Assembly (NCBI RefSeq): GCF_000248055.1
Contig: NZ_BAFC01000046.1
Location: forward strand, 25,092 to 89,091
Length of the DNA stretch: 64,000 nt
Reading direction: 5' to 3'
From: Gordonia sputi NBRC 100414
Lineage (GTDB): Bacteria; Actinomycetota; Actinomycetes; Mycobacteriales; Mycobacteriaceae
A program made the position numbers and the translations under genes. The notes beneath the pieces were generated by a model. It was not told where the DNA came from and made no database searches. It was given only the letters and a program-made list of their open reading frames with translations. Positions 19,068-28,049 of this stretch are shown here, in pieces (within the stretch, counting starts at the first letter, position 1; the number at the start of each line of letters is the position of its first letter).

Positions 19068-22000
19068 ATGGCTTCGAAGGCAGGCACGAGTTCGGCCGCG
19101 GCCGCGTCACGCGCAAGCGGTGGACAGCGCGCAGCGGCGGGACGGGGTGCAACGGGGGGACGGACAGGCCGTCAGCAGAGCACGGGCGGGCGGCGACAGA
19201 CTGCGTCGTCGGGAAGTAGGTCGTCGGGAAGTCGCTCGTCAGGATCGCGCGCCAGCACCACCGGGCGTACACGCACAGCGTCGTCGACGTCGGCGCGCAA
19301 GCAGGGTTCGGGACGCAAGCAGACTTCGGGCAGTCAACAGCAGGTCCGCAAGCAGCAGTCCGCCGACATCAGTCGACGCTCCGCAGGCCCTGTGGTCGGT
19401 AGGGGAGTCGGCCGTGGTCTCGGCGGTGCGTGGTCGCTGCTCGCGAGGGGGGTCGGTTCGGTCGCACGGGCGGGCACCGGGCACTCCACGACAGCGCCGG
19501 TTGTCGACGGGGATTTCGCAGACGGGGATTTCACAGACGGGGACTTCAGGGATGGGGACTTCAGAGACGGGGATGTCACCGACGACGGCTATCTGACCTC
19601 CGATGACGTCTCCGGTTTCGAGGGCCGTCGCGACCGGCACCCATCCGGTGCGCAGGGACATTCGCATCGGCGCGACGGGACGGGGCTGGCGTTGCTCGCC
19701 CTGGCACTGCTCGTCTCTGTCGGAGTGTGGCTCGGGGCGGCCGGTCCGGTCGGCGCGTTCATCGATGCTCTGGTGCGGGCCGTCGTCGGTACCGCTGCAC
19801 TGTTGGTACCGGTCGCCCTCGTCGCAGGCGCGATCGTGCTGATGCGGCGGGGTCCAAACCCCGAGAAGCGCGCGCGGTACATCGGCGGCACATTGCTCAT
19901 CGTGTTGCCGCTGCTGGGTCTGATGCACCTGGTGGCCGGGGCGCCCGAGGACCTTCCCGGCCGGTCACATGCGGGCGGATTCGTCGGATACGTGGTCGGA
20001 ACGCCGCTCACCGCGGGTGTCACGGCGTGGGTGTCGGTGCCGATCCTGGTGCTGTGCATCGCTTTCGGTGTCCTGATTCTCTCCGGCCGCACGATCCGCG
20101 AGGTCGTCGACGCTGCCGCGGGCTGGCTCGGACTGGGCGGCGGGCGCATCGACGACGATCTCCCGTGGGACGACGACGCAGAGTACGGCGACGCCGAGTA
20201 CGAGGACGATGCGGCCTATGACGATGACGCCGTCGATGCTGACGACGACTTCGCCACCGGCGGATGGTCTCGTTCGGCATCGGGTCTCCGGTCCGACGAC
20301 CCGTACGAGAACTACCCGCCCGACGACGATTCGACGGTGCGTCCGCGGCGGCGCACTGCGCGCTCGGATCGGCGTAGCGCACCCATCGCGGTGCCGACAC
20401 CGACCGTCGACGTGGCAGACGTCCCGACCGACAACTTCGACGACATGCTGACCGAACCCGTCGTCGACGAGGTCACCGAGCAGATCGCGCGGCCGGCTAC
20501 CGGGACGACCCGCAAGCGCGCAGGCGAGGGTGCCAAGTCGCGCAGTCGCGAGACGTCTGCGCCCACACGGCCCGCAGCATCGGAGCCTGCCGTCGACACC
20601 GCCGTCGACTCGGATGCCCTTGTGCTCGCCGATGTCGAAGGCGACTACCGCCTGCCGCCGGCCACGTTGCTCGTCGACGGTGACCCGCCCAAGCGCGGTA
20701 GCCAGACCAACGACGACATGATCGATCGCATCACCGGGGTGCTCGAGCAGTTCAAGATCGACGCGGCGGTCACCGGGTACACCCGCGGACCGACCGTCAC
20801 GCGATACGAGGTGGAGCTCGGTCCCGGTGTGAAGGTTGAGAAGATCACCGCGCTGCAGCGCAACATCGCCTACGCGGTGGCCACCGACAACGTTCGGTTG
20901 CTCGCACCTATCCCGGGTAAATCCGCGGTCGGTATCGAGGTGCCCAACTCCGATCGGGAGATGGTGCGCCTGGCAGACGTCCTCAAGGCGCCGTCGACCC
21001 GCAAGGACTCGCATCCGCTGGTGATCGGCCTGGGTAAGGACATCGAGGGCGATTTCGTGAGCGCCAACCTCGCGAAGATGCCGCATCTGCTGGTCGCTGG
21101 TTCGACGGGTTCGGGTAAGTCGAGCTTCGTGAACTCGATGCTCGTGTCGCTGCTGACGCGCGCGACGCCGGAGCAGGTGCGGATGATCCTCATCGACCCG
21201 AAGATGGTGGAACTCACGCCGTACGAGGGCATTCCGCACCTGATCACGCCGATCATCACGCAGCCCAAGAAGGCTGCTGCTGCGCTCGCGTGGCTCGTCG
21301 AGGAGATGGAGCAGCGCTATCAGGACATGAAGGCGTCGCGGGTGCGCCACATCGACGACTTCAACAGCAAGGTGGCCTCGGGGGAGATCACGACGCCTCT
21401 CGGTTCCGAACGCGTCTACAAGCCGTATCCGTACATCCTTGCCATCGTCGACGAGCTCGCCGACCTGATGATGACCGCCCCACGCGACGTCGAGGATGCG
21501 ATCGTCCGCATCACACAGAAGGCACGTGCTGCCGGTATCCACCTCGTGTTGGCGACCCAGCGACCCTCCGTCGACGTCGTCACCGGTCTGATCAAGACCA
21601 ACGTGCCGTCGCGATTGGCGTTCGCGACGTCGTCGTTGACCGACTCCCGCGTCATCCTCGATCAGCCCGGCGCCGAGAAGCTCATCGGCATGGGCGACGG
21701 ACTGTTCCTTCCGATGGGCGCGAACAAGCCTGTCCGTATGCAGGGAGCGTTCATCACCGACGAGGAGATCGCGGCCGTCGTCGACTATGCACGTGAGCAG
21801 GCCGATCCCGAGTACACCGAGGGCGTGACGACAGCCAAGGCCGGCGATAAGAAGGACATCGACGGCGATATCGGCAACGATCTCGACGATCTGCTGCAGG
21901 CCATCGAACTCGTCGTGTCGAGCCAGTTCGGCTCGACGTCGATGTTGCAGCGCAAGCTGCGCGTCGGGTTCGCCAAGGCAGGGCGACTGATGGACCTCAT

Positions 22001-22130
22001 GGAGACGCGTGGTGTCGTGGGTCCGAGCGAGGGGTCGAAGGCGCGCGAGGTGCTCGTGAAACCGGACGATCTCGCAGGGGTCATCGCGTCGATCACCGGT
22101 GGTGGCGACACGGGGAGCAGCGACGAATGA
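19068..22130 (+). CDS. ftsK: DNA translocase FtsK
   Basis: A septal double-strand DNA pump that clears and aligns chromosome termini at division. The 1020-residue protein starts with a ~100-residue basic Ser/Gly/Arg region. An acidic repeat DGDF(A/T/R) from five 15-bp DNA units follows (19506-19580). About four transmembrane segments (210-350), an acidic linker and the motor come next. Walker A is GSTGSGKS (678-685), and the downstream blocks [15 protein letters not shown] and [16 protein letters not shown] are present. The C-terminal gamma winged helix ([28 protein letters not shown]) would read KOPS-type sites. Confidence 0.97.
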   Translation: MASKAGTSSAAAASRASGGQRAAAGRGATGGRTGRQQSTGGRRQTASSGSRSSGSRSSGSRASTTGRTRTASSTSARKQGSGRKQTSGSQQQVRKQQSADISRRSAGPVVGRGVGRGLGGAWSLLARGVGSVARAGTGHSTTAPVVDGDFADGDFTDGDFRDGDFRDGDVTDDGYLTSDDVSGFEGRRDRHPSGAQGHSHRRDGTGLALLALALLVSVGVWLGAAGPVGAFIDALVRAVVGTAALLVPVALVAGAIVLMRRGPNPEKRARYIGGTLLIVLPLLGLMHLVAGAPEDLPGRSHAGGFVGYVVGTPLTAGVTAWVSVPILVLCIAFGVLILSGRTIREVVDAAAGWLGLGGGRIDDDLPWDDDAEYGDAEYEDDAAYDDDAVDADDDFATGGWSRSASGLRSDDPYENYPPDDDSTVRPRRRTARSDRRSAPIAVPTPTVDVADVPTDNFDDMLTEPVVDEVTEQIARPATGTTRKRAGEGAKSRSRETSAPTRPAASEPAVDTAVDSDALVLADVEGDYRLPPATLLVDGDPPKRGSQTNDDMIDRITGVLEQFKIDAAVTGYTRGPTVTRYEVELGPGVKVEKITALQRNIAYAVATDNVRLLAPIPGKSAVGIEVPNSDREMVRLADVLKAPSTRKDSHPLVIGLGKDIEGDFVSANLAKMPHLLVAGSTGSGKSSFVNSMLVSLLTRATPEQVRMILIDPKMVELTPYEGIPHLITPIITQPKKAAAALAWLVEEMEQRYQDMKASRVRHIDDFNSKVASGEITTPLGSERVYKPYPYILAIVDELADLMMTAPRDVEDAIVRITQKARAAGIHLVLATQRPSVDVVTGLIKTNVPSRLAFATSSLTDSRVILDQPGAEKLIGMGDGLFLPMGANKPVRMQGAFITDEEIAAVVDYAREQADPEYTEGVTTAKAGDKKDIDGDIGNDLDDLLQAIELVVSSQFGSTSMLQRKLRVGFAKAGRLMDLMETRGVVGPSEGSKAREVLVKPDDLAGVIASITGGGDTGSSDE
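19506..19580 (+). repeat. Five 15-bp in-frame repeats in ftsK
   Basis: Units of GACGGGGATTTCGCA type at 19506, 19521, 19536, 19551 and 19566 encode [15 protein letters not shown] and DGDVT steps. They expand the FtsK linker without changing frame. Confidence 0.9.
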
Positions 22131-22194
22131 CGCGTTTCGGGCATAGCGGACGAACGGGATATACCTCGGCTTCATTCAACTGTTAAAGTGGTCG

Positions 22195-22360
22195 GCAGAT
22201 CGAAGAGGGGAGTATCCCCAACCTCGCAGTCTGTCCGTCAATACGGTCGGGAGGTCGACGATGCAGATCATCGCGCGACACCCCCGGCCCGGACAACTGG
22301 TCCGGATTCATCGCTGCACAGTACGAGGCGGCGCCGGGCGGGAGAGACCTCTGGCATCGC
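22195..22360 (+). ncRNA. yybP-ykoY-type (manganese) riboswitch
   Basis: Between ftsK and terC the leader carries the two conserved strands of this class. The 5' strand is AGAGGGGAGTA (22204-22213), and the 3' strand is GGGAGAGACCTCT (22340-22352). AGAGG at 22204-22208 pairs with CCTCT at 22348-22352 to close the aptamer. The intervening 130 nt contain several GC hairpins. The class binds Mn2+ and very often precedes TerC-family exporters. The terC ribosome site (GGAGG, 22382-22386) lies just after the aptamer, so control could be at translation. The boundaries are approximate. Confidence 0.82.
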
Positions 22361-22396
22361 AACCGTTTTGTGCTGCGCGCTGGAGGTAGATCTTTC

Positions 22397-23407
22397 GTGA
22401 ATGTTTCACCTACCGTCTGGGCGATCACCTGTGTGGTGATCCTCGGCCTCTTCGTCTTCGACTTCTTCGCCCACGTGCGTGTTCCACACGCGCCGTCGCT
22501 CCGCGAATCCGGAATGTGGTCGGCAATCTACATCTCGATCGCCGTCGTCTTCGGTTTCTTCGTCTGGTGGCAATGGGGCGGAACCTACGGCGGTGAGTAC
22601 TTCGCCGGCTACGTCACCGAGAAGGCGCTGTCCGTCGACAACCTCTTCGTGTTCGTGATCATCATGAGCAAGTTCGCGGTGCCACGCGAGTTCCAACAGA
22701 AGGTACTGCTTCTCGGCATCGTGATGGCGCTGGTGATGCGTGGCGCGTTCATCGCCGTCGGCGCCGCCGCGATCAACGCCTATAGCTGGGTGTTCTACCT
22801 CTTCGGCGCCTTCCTCATCTTCACGGCGATCAAGCTGCTCCGCGAGAGCGACGACCCCGTCGAGCACGAGGAGGAGCGCGAGACGAGGCTCGAGCGTTTC
22901 CTCAAGAAGCGTTTGCGCACCAGCGACGAGTACGACGGCGACAAGCTCTTCACCAGGATCAACGGCAAGCGGTGGGCCACGCCGATGCTGCTCGTCCTGA
23001 TCGTCATCGGTTTCACCGACGTCTTGTTCGCGCTCGACTCGATTCCCGCGATCTACGGCCTCACACAGGAGCCGTACCTCGTGTTCACGGCCAATGCGTT
23101 CGCGTTGATGGGCCTTCGCCAGCTCTACTTCCTGCTCGGCGGGCTACTCGACCGGCTGGTGTTCCTGTCCTACGGTCTCTCGTTCATCCTCGGCTTCATC
23201 GGCGTGAAGCTGGTGCTGCACGCGCTCCACGAGAACACGCTGCCGTTTATCAACGGCGGCGAGCACGTAGCGGTACCGGAGATCTCGACGGTGCTGTCGT
23301 TGTCGGTTATCCTCGCGACACTCGTGATCACCACGGTGGCGAGCCTGCTCTGGTCGAAGCACAAGGGTGCGTCATCGAGTGAACCGGCGGTCCGACACGA
23401 CGAGTAG
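22397..23407 (+). CDS. TerC-family membrane protein, likely manganese exporter
   Basis: A 336-residue integral membrane protein with about eight transmembrane segments. The TerC hallmarks are FDFFAHVR, EKALSVDNLFVFVIIMSKF and GFTDVLFALDSIPAIYG, with acidic residues inside the membrane. GTG 22397 is the start because the family begins directly with MNVSPTVWAIT and GGAGG lies 10 nt upstream. Relatives such as Alx and MeeF/MeeY-type proteins export Mn2+ or load Mn on secreted enzymes. The riboswitch directly upstream supports a manganese role here. Confidence 0.93.
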   Translation: MNVSPTVWAITCVVILGLFVFDFFAHVRVPHAPSLRESGMWSAIYISIAVVFGFFVWWQWGGTYGGEYFAGYVTEKALSVDNLFVFVIIMSKFAVPREFQQKVLLLGIVMALVMRGAFIAVGAAAINAYSWVFYLFGAFLIFTAIKLLRESDDPVEHEEERETRLERFLKKRLRTSDEYDGDKLFTRINGKRWATPMLLVLIVIGFTDVLFALDSIPAIYGLTQEPYLVFTANAFALMGLRQLYFLLGGLLDRLVFLSYGLSFILGFIGVKLVLHALHENTLPFINGGEHVAVPEISTVLSLSVILATLVITTVASLLWSKHKGASSSEPAVRHDE

Positions 23408-23457
23408 CGTCGTCGACCTGCCCGGGTGTGCGGCGGCTCCTACGAGCTACCTGCGAG

Positions 23458-23742
23458 CTAGTCGGTGAAGGGGCCGTACACCTGGGTCCACTCGACGACC
23501 CGTACGCCGTCAATGGCCTGGTGCGCGTTGAACGGATCGTTGGCGATGAACACCTCGGCCTCGTCGAGGTCGGTGCCCCGTACGAGGATCAACGCGCCCG
23601 AGCCGTCGGGGTAGGGACCGGTCATCAGCACATTGCCTGCCTTGAACTCCTCGGACAACCACTCGCGGTGCAATGCCCGGTGCTGGTCTCGCATGGCGGC
23701 TTTGGCCGGGCCGTAGGTGTAGTGGACTGCGAAGATCGCCAC
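23458..23742 (-). CDS. YciI-family protein
   Basis: A 94-residue YCII-domain protein. Typical features are the first strand IFAVHYTYGP, the conserved RDQHRALHREWL helix with its His pair, and the active-site-like ANDPFNAHQA. Members have a dimeric ferredoxin-like fold and unclear, sometimes weak lyase, roles. It is convergent with terC, and a GNAT gene lies upstream on the same strand. Confidence 0.88.
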   Translation of the reverse strand: MAIFAVHYTYGPAKAAMRDQHRALHREWLSEEFKAGNVLMTGPYPDGSGALILVRGTDLDEAEVFIANDPFNAHQAIDGVRVVEWTQVYGPFTD

Positions 23743-23793
23743 GATGTCGCTCCTGGTGTGTGGTTGGTCAGGGTGTTTGCTGGGTCAGGGTTT

Positions 23794-24327
23794 CTAGTCG
23801 CCAGAACTCTTGTCGAGATGGGCGAGCATGCGGGTGTTGCCGAGGGTGTTCGGCTTGACGTAGCTCAGGTCGAGGAACTCGGCGACGCCGGTGTCGTACG
23901 AGCGGCACATCTCTTCGTACACCTCGCGGGTGACGGGCGTGCCCTCGATTTCGCGGAACCCGTGCCTTCCGAAGAATGCGGTCTCAAAGGTCAGCACGAA
24001 CACTCGGGACAGTTGGAGTTCCCGCGCAACCGACATAAGCTGACCCACCAGCAGGTGCCCGATCCCGCGGCCGGCGAAGCGCGTGTCGACCGCGACGGTA
24101 CGTACCTCGCCCAGATCGGCCCAGAGAACGTGCAGCGCACCGCAACCCACGACGACGTCGTCGAGTTCGGCGACCCAGAACTCCTGGACCGCTTCGTACA
24201 GCGTGACGAGGTTCTTCTCGAGCAGGATTCTGCCCGCGTAGAGGTCGATGAGCTCCTTGATGCGGGGCACGTCGGACGTGCGGGCGCGTCGAATGAGGGG
24301 CACCGTTTCCTGTTCGGCAGTGGGCAC
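23794..24327 (-). CDS. argA: Amino-acid N-acetyltransferase (GNAT), ArgA-like
   Basis: A 177-residue GNAT enzyme. It matches the short actinobacterial N-acetylglutamate synthase (Rv2747 type) that feeds arginine synthesis. The acetyl-CoA loop is TRFAGRGIGHLLVGQL (R/QxxGxG/A form). Substrate-side strands LGEVRTVAVD and VFVLTFETAFFGRHGFREIEGTPVT agree with the ArgA C-terminal domain. No kinase-like domain is fused, which is normal for this group. GTG 24327 is 10 nt from TAGGCT on the minus strand (24338-24343), so it may be leaderless. It is divergent from pgsA. Confidence 0.85.
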   Translation of the reverse strand: MPTAEQETVPLIRRARTSDVPRIKELIDLYAGRILLEKNLVTLYEAVQEFWVAELDDVVVGCGALHVLWADLGEVRTVAVDTRFAGRGIGHLLVGQLMSVARELQLSRVFVLTFETAFFGRHGFREIEGTPVTREVYEEMCRSYDTGVAEFLDLSYVKPNTLGNTRMLAHLDKSSGD

Positions 24328-24337
24328 GGCATATGAG

Positions 24338-24343
24338 CCTAGT
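24338..24343 (-). promoter_or_regulatory. -10 element of the argA-like gene
   Basis: On the minus strand this reads TAGGCT; about 10 nt separate it from the GTG start. It sits only 9 bp from the oppositely directed pgsA -10. Confidence 0.4.
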
Positions 24344-24352
24344 CGCGACAGA

Positions 24353-24358
24353 TAGGCT
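24353..24358 (+). promoter_or_regulatory. -10 element of pgsA, leaderless layout
   Basis: TAGGCT, then 6 nt (GGAGGG), then GTG 24365. Confidence 0.5.
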
Positions 24359-24364
24359 GGAGGG

Positions 24365-25051
24365 GTGCGGACTCCCGATCACATCACCGACCCGGTCGAC
24401 CCGGTGCCGGTGGTCAACATCGCCAATGCACTGACGGTGTTCCGCATCCTGCTGGTTCCCGTGTTCGTCGCAGTGCTCTTCATCGACGGCGGGCACAACA
24501 CGGTGTGGCGGGTCGTCGCCGCCGTCATCTTCGCGGGTGCCGCGTTCACCGACAGGGTCGACGGCAGGCTCGCCCGCGAACGCGGACTCGTGACCGACTT
24601 CGGGAAGATGGCGGATCCGATCGCCGACAAGGCGCTGATCGGTGCGGCACTCATCGGTCTGTCGATCCTGGGTGATCTGAGCTGGTGGGTGACCGGCATC
24701 ATCCTGGTCCGCGAGTTGTGGGTGACGCTCCTGCGCTTCTGGGTGATTCGATACGCGGTGATCCCGGCGAGCCGCGGCGGCAAGCTGAAAACGTTGCTGC
24801 AGTCGGTCGGTATCGGGCTCCTCGTGCTCCCGTTGCACGGTGTGTGGCACACGATCGCGATGGTGATCATGTGGGCCGCCGTCGCTGTGACCGTGGTGAC
24901 GGGCGTCGACTACACCTGGCAGGCGCTACGCGTGCGCGTGCGGGCAGCTCGGTCGGACTCGACGACCGGTTCGCTACGCAAGGCTCCCGGGTCCCGCAAG
25001 ACTTCCGATTCCCTTCCGCCTTCGCCGCACCGCCATTCCGACACCGTGTGA
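24365..25051 (+). CDS. pgsA: CDP-diacylglycerol-glycerol-3-phosphate 3-phosphatidyltransferase
   Basis: Makes phosphatidylglycerol phosphate in the membrane. The 228-residue protein has the full CDP-alcohol phosphotransferase motif, D63-x2-D66-G67-x2-A70-R71-x8-G80-x3-D84-x3-D88, and about five transmembrane segments. The tail from residue 195 is Ser/Arg-rich and probably disordered. Order pgsA-clgR-pspA matches M. tuberculosis pgsA3-clgR-Rv2744c. Confidence 0.92.
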   Translation: MRTPDHITDPVDPVPVVNIANALTVFRILLVPVFVAVLFIDGGHNTVWRVVAAVIFAGAAFTDRVDGRLARERGLVTDFGKMADPIADKALIGAALIGLSILGDLSWWVTGIILVRELWVTLLRFWVIRYAVIPASRGGKLKTLLQSVGIGLLVLPLHGVWHTIAMVIMWAAVAVTVVTGVDYTWQALRVRVRAARSDSTTGSLRKAPGSRKTSDSLPPSPHRHSDTV

Positions 25052-25226
25052 TGGGTACGCGCCACTAGTCGACGTCGCGCGTAGTCGCGACGCGCGGACG
25101 AACGGCGTACGGCGACTGTCGGAACTTTGGACTAGTGTCGTGCAGACACACGGGGGACGGTGTGCGAGGTTCGGGAACGTATCGGCTTTCTCCGGCGTTG
25201 AAGCCGAACGGACACAAGAGTCAGAC

Positions 25227-25264
25227 ACACGACACAGACACCGAGACACGACACAGACACCGAG
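25227..25264 (+). repeat. 19-bp tandem pair in the clgR leader
   Basis: Two identical 19-bp copies of ACACGACACAGACACCGAG lie at 25227-25245 and 25246-25264. The second runs into the clgR ribosome site (GAGAGGAGA). Confidence 0.9.
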
Positions 25265-25274
25265 AGGAGACTCG

Positions 25275-25619
25275 ATGGCGATGCTCTTGCGCGAAGCGCT
25301 TGGCGACAGCTTGCGCCGGGTGCGTACCCAGCAAGGCCGAACGCTGCGCGAAGTATCCACGAATGCACGGGTCAGTCTGGGATATCTGTCCGAGGTGGAA
25401 CGCGGCCAGAAAGAGGCGTCGAGCGAACTACTCGCCTCGATCTGTGATGCTCTCGACGTCGAGATCGCCGACCTGCTTCTCGACGTCGGTACGGCCATGC
25501 GACCTGAGACAGCCGACGCCGATGCGATGGCATTGGCGGGCGAATCGGGTCTCGGTTCCCCAAAGGTCGTCATCCCATCGCCCGACACTCACCGGACCAC
25601 TGCGCTTGCCGCTGCCTGA
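25275..25619 (+). CDS. clgR: ClgR-type Clp/stress regulator (XRE helix-turn-helix)
   Basis: A 114-residue Cro/CI-type regulator that activates clp protease and other stress genes in actinobacteria. The helix-turn-helix lies at about residues 9-65 ([40 protein letters not shown]). ATG 25275 follows GAGAGGAGA by 4 nt, and the size equals M. tuberculosis ClgR (about 112). The protein ends in ALAAA, and C-terminal alanines mark ClgR for Clp-dependent turnover in Streptomyces. The 220-nt upstream region holds a GGAAC that could be a SigE -35, but no good -10 goes with it. Confidence 0.92.
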   Translation: MAMLLREALGDSLRRVRTQQGRTLREVSTNARVSLGYLSEVERGQKEASSELLASICDALDVEIADLLLDVGTAMRPETADADAMALAGESGLGSPKVVIPSPDTHRTTALAAA

Positions 25620-25647
25620 CAAGTGCCAATCTGTCGGCGGGTAGGCG

Positions 25648-25683
25648 CTAGATTGGTCTCAGTACCTAGATTGGTCTCAGTAC
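25648..25683 (+). repeat. 18-bp tandem pair upstream of pspA
   Basis: Two identical copies of CTAGATTGGTCTCAGTAC (25648-25665, 25666-25683). A second pair, AATCGATAAGACC at 25701 and 25737, lies just downstream, so the whole clgR-pspA gap is repeat-built. Confidence 0.9.
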
Positions 25684-25794
25684 ATCGACAGATCCCGCTG
25701 AATCGATAAGACCGGCCGAGTCCTTGAGACCCGCGCAATCGATAAGACCTGTCGGACCGAGGTTCGACGACGCTGAATGGAGTTGACGAAGAGC

Positions 25795-26616
25795 ATGGCG
25801 AATCCGTTCGTGAAGCTGTGGCGCTACCTGATGGCAGCAGGCAACGCGAAGATCGACGAGAACGCCGATCCGAAGATCCAGATCCAGCAGGCCATCGAGG
25901 ACGCACAGCGTCAGCACCAGGCGCTGTCACAGCAGGCGGCCGCCGTCATCGGCAATCAGCGTCAGCTCGAGATGAAGCTCAACCGGCAACTCGAGGAGAT
26001 CGAGAAGCTCCAGGCGAATACTCGTCAGGCGCTGACTCTCGCCGATCAGGCGACAGCCGCAGGCGACACGCAGAAGGCCCAGGAGTACACCAACGCGGCT
26101 GAGGCGTTCGCCGCGCAGCTCGTCACCGCGGAGCAGAGCGTCGAAGACCTGAAGGCCCTCCACGATCAGTCGTTGCAGGCCGCTGAGCAGGCCAAGCATG
26201 CTGTCGAACGCAACGCGATGATTCTGCAGCAGAAGCTTGCCGAGCGGTCGAAGCTCCTCAGCCAGCTCGAGCAGGCCAAGATGCAGGAGCAGGTGTCGGC
26301 GTCGCTCAACCAGATGAGCGAACTGTCGGTACCCGGGAACACCCCGAACCTCGATCAGGTGCGCGACAAGATCGAACGCCGCTACGCCAACGCACTGGGC
26401 TCGGCCGAACTGGCCAAGAACAGCGTTCAGGGCCGCATGCAGGAGGTGCAGCAGGCCAGCGTTCAGATGGCAGGCCACTCGCGCCTCGAGCAGATCAGGG
26501 CCAGCATGAACGGCGGAGCGCTACCGTCCGGTGGTACCGCGGCCCAGCCGGCTCAGAACGCGACCCCTGCCCAGCAGCCGACGCAGCCTGCGACCGAGCC
26601 CCCCACCAGCAACTGA
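25795..26616 (+). CDS. pspA: PspA/IM30-family envelope stress protein (35-kDa antigen type)
   Basis: A 273-residue coiled-coil protein that binds and supports the inner membrane under stress. The start [21 protein letters not shown] and the core [21 protein letters not shown] are nearly those of the mycobacterial 35-kDa antigen (Rv2744c). A Pro/Gln/Thr-rich tail follows residue 240. ATG 25795 is chosen over 25777 because the family begins with MANPF. clgR lies just upstream; the partner genes pspM and pspN of M. tuberculosis are absent. The next gene overlaps its stop as CTGA. Confidence 0.95.
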   Translation: MANPFVKLWRYLMAAGNAKIDENADPKIQIQQAIEDAQRQHQALSQQAAAVIGNQRQLEMKLNRQLEEIEKLQANTRQALTLADQATAAGDTQKAQEYTNAAEAFAAQLVTAEQSVEDLKALHDQSLQAAEQAKHAVERNAMILQQKLAERSKLLSQLEQAKMQEQVSASLNQMSELSVPGNTPNLDQVRDKIERRYANALGSAELAKNSVQGRMQEVQQASVQMAGHSRLEQIRASMNGGALPSGGTAAQPAQNATPAQQPTQPATEPPTSN

Positions 26617-27815
26617 CGGGTACACCGCCCCGCGTCGGGATCGTTGCCGGACCAGACGCCGGGCACGCTTTTCCAGCGTTCGCACTCGCCGAGCGCTGCC
26701 GCGACATCGGTTGGCAATCGACCGTATTCACCGGCACGCAGTGGTACGCCGCGGCCGGTAGTCGGGGCATCGACATTGCAGAACTCCCGGAACTGCGGCT
26801 AGACGACGCCGACGACGACCTCGACGCCGGAGAGAAGCTGAGCGGACGAGCGGCTCGCATGGCCGTGCGCCTCGCGCCGGTGCTGGCGAGTCGACGTATC
26901 GACCTGGTGCTCTCGGACGTCATCACCGTTGCCGGATCGTGGGCTGCAGAGTTGACCGGGCTACCGTTCGTCGAACTGTCGCCGCACCCGCTGTACGCGC
27001 CGTCGAAGGGGCTGCCGCCGGTCGGGGCAGGTATGACGCCCGGCCGCGGGTTCCGTGGCCGATTGCGCGATACAGCGATGCGCGCCGCAAGCAATCGTTC
27101 CGTCGCGCTCGGTGTGCGTCAGCGCGCCGCAGCGCGCAGCGGCATCGGTCTTGCGGATCGGGTACCGTCGCCTGCCGCCCGACTCATCGCGACCCTTCCC
27201 GCCTTGGAGGTCTGGCGACCGGATTGGCCGCGCGACACCCATCTCGTCGGTCCGCTTCTCTGGGAGCCGACCACTCAGATCTTCGAACGGCCTTCGGGCG
27301 AAGGGCCGCTGATCGTAATAGCGCCGTCGACCGCGGTCACCGGTTGCCCGGACCTGCTCGACGAGACGCTCGGCGCACTCGGCGCGATAGCGTCACGGAC
27401 CCCGATACGTGCCGTGATCTCGTCACTGGACCCGCCTGCACCGGAGACACTTGCGCGTGCAGGCGCGGCGACGGTGAGCTTCGGACTCGGTCGCCAGGAC
27501 GAGTTGCTTGCCGATGCTGACCTCGTGGTGTGCGGTGGTGGCCACGGAATGCTCGCGAAGTCGTTGTTGGCCGGAGTCCCCGTCGTCGTCGTTCCCGGCG
27601 GCGGTGACCAGTGGGAACTGGCGAATCGGGTGAGCAGGCAGGGCAGTGGTGTGCTTGTTCGGCCCGCCGACGCGGCGTCGATTGCGGAGGCGATCGAGGC
27701 GGTACTGCGCGATCCTGCCCACGCCGCTGCTGCAGCCCGGGCACGAGAGTCGGCGACCGCGGTGACCGACCCGATCGAGGTGCTGCGCGGCGTGCTCGCG
27801 TCGGCGGGAACGTAG
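26613..27815 (+). CDS. Glycosyltransferase (GT1/MGT-like, Rv2739c-like) with a likely CTG start
   Basis: A 400-residue nucleotide-sugar transferase. The N-terminal loop [20 protein letters not shown] and the donor-side block [31 protein letters not shown] are those of macrolide/UDP-type glycosyltransferases. The conserved N-terminus lies in frame but has no ATG, GTG or TTG; the first such codon is ATG 26859, 82 codons too late. CTG 26613 overlaps the pspA stop as CTGA, so coupled re-initiation at CTG is the best explanation. There is no ribosome site. The acceptor substrate is unknown. Confidence 0.8.
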   Translation: MTGTPPRVGIVAGPDAGHAFPAFALAERCRDIGWQSTVFTGTQWYAAAGSRGIDIAELPELRLDDADDDLDAGEKLSGRAARMAVRLAPVLASRRIDLVLSDVITVAGSWAAELTGLPFVELSPHPLYAPSKGLPPVGAGMTPGRGFRGRLRDTAMRAASNRSVALGVRQRAAARSGIGLADRVPSPAARLIATLPALEVWRPDWPRDTHLVGPLLWEPTTQIFERPSGEGPLIVIAPSTAVTGCPDLLDETLGALGAIASRTPIRAVISSLDPPAPETLARAGAATVSFGLGRQDELLADADLVVCGGGHGMLAKSLLAGVPVVVVPGGGDQWELANRVSRQGSGVLVRPADAASIAEAIEAVLRDPAHAAAAARARESATAVTDPIEVLRGVLASAGT

Positions 27816-27818
27816 GCT
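27813..27818 (+). promoter_or_regulatory. -10 element of the DUF3046 gene overlapping a stop codon
   Basis: TAGGCT begins with the TAG stop of the glycosyltransferase gene; 6 nt later is GTG 27825. Confidence 0.5.
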
Positions 27819-27824
27819 GGCCGA

Positions 27825-28019
27825 GTGCGTCTCACGGAGTTCACGGAGCTGATGACAACCCAGTTCGGGGTGTCGTCGGCTGATGCGATCCTGGCCGATC
27901 ACGTGCTCATCGAGTTCGGTGGCCGGACCGGGGCTCAAGCCATCGAAGAAGGCGTCGATCCCCGTGACGTCTGGGTGGCGATCTGCCGCGACTTCGACGT
28001 TCCGCGCTCGCGGTGGTGA
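27825..28019 (+). CDS. DUF3046 protein (Rv2738c-like)
   Basis: A 64-residue protein with the family start MRLTEFTELMTTQFG and end DVWVAICRDFDVPRSRW. It is normally found directly before recA in actinobacteria (Rv2738c-recA). Here a reverse transcriptase gene on the other strand separates them. Function is unknown. The start is set by the leaderless -10 spacing. Confidence 0.9.
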   Translation: MRLTEFTELMTTQFGVSSADAILADHVLIEFGGRTGAQAIEEGVDPRDVWVAICRDFDVPRSRW

Positions 28020-28049
28020 CACCCACGCGGTGAGTTCGGGGCCGACGAG

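Noticed and set aside
19965..22175. 736-codon frame opposite ftsK
   Set aside because: Third-position GC bias keeps it open; the product is His/Arg/Asp-rich and unrelated to any family, while ftsK is certain.
22188..22400. Small open frame between ftsK and terC
   Set aside because: Coincides with the conserved riboswitch strands and has no protein-like pattern.
25120..25145. SigE promoter for clgR
   Set aside because: A GGAAC is present, but no GTT-type -10 lies at 16-18 nt spacing; kept only as a remark.
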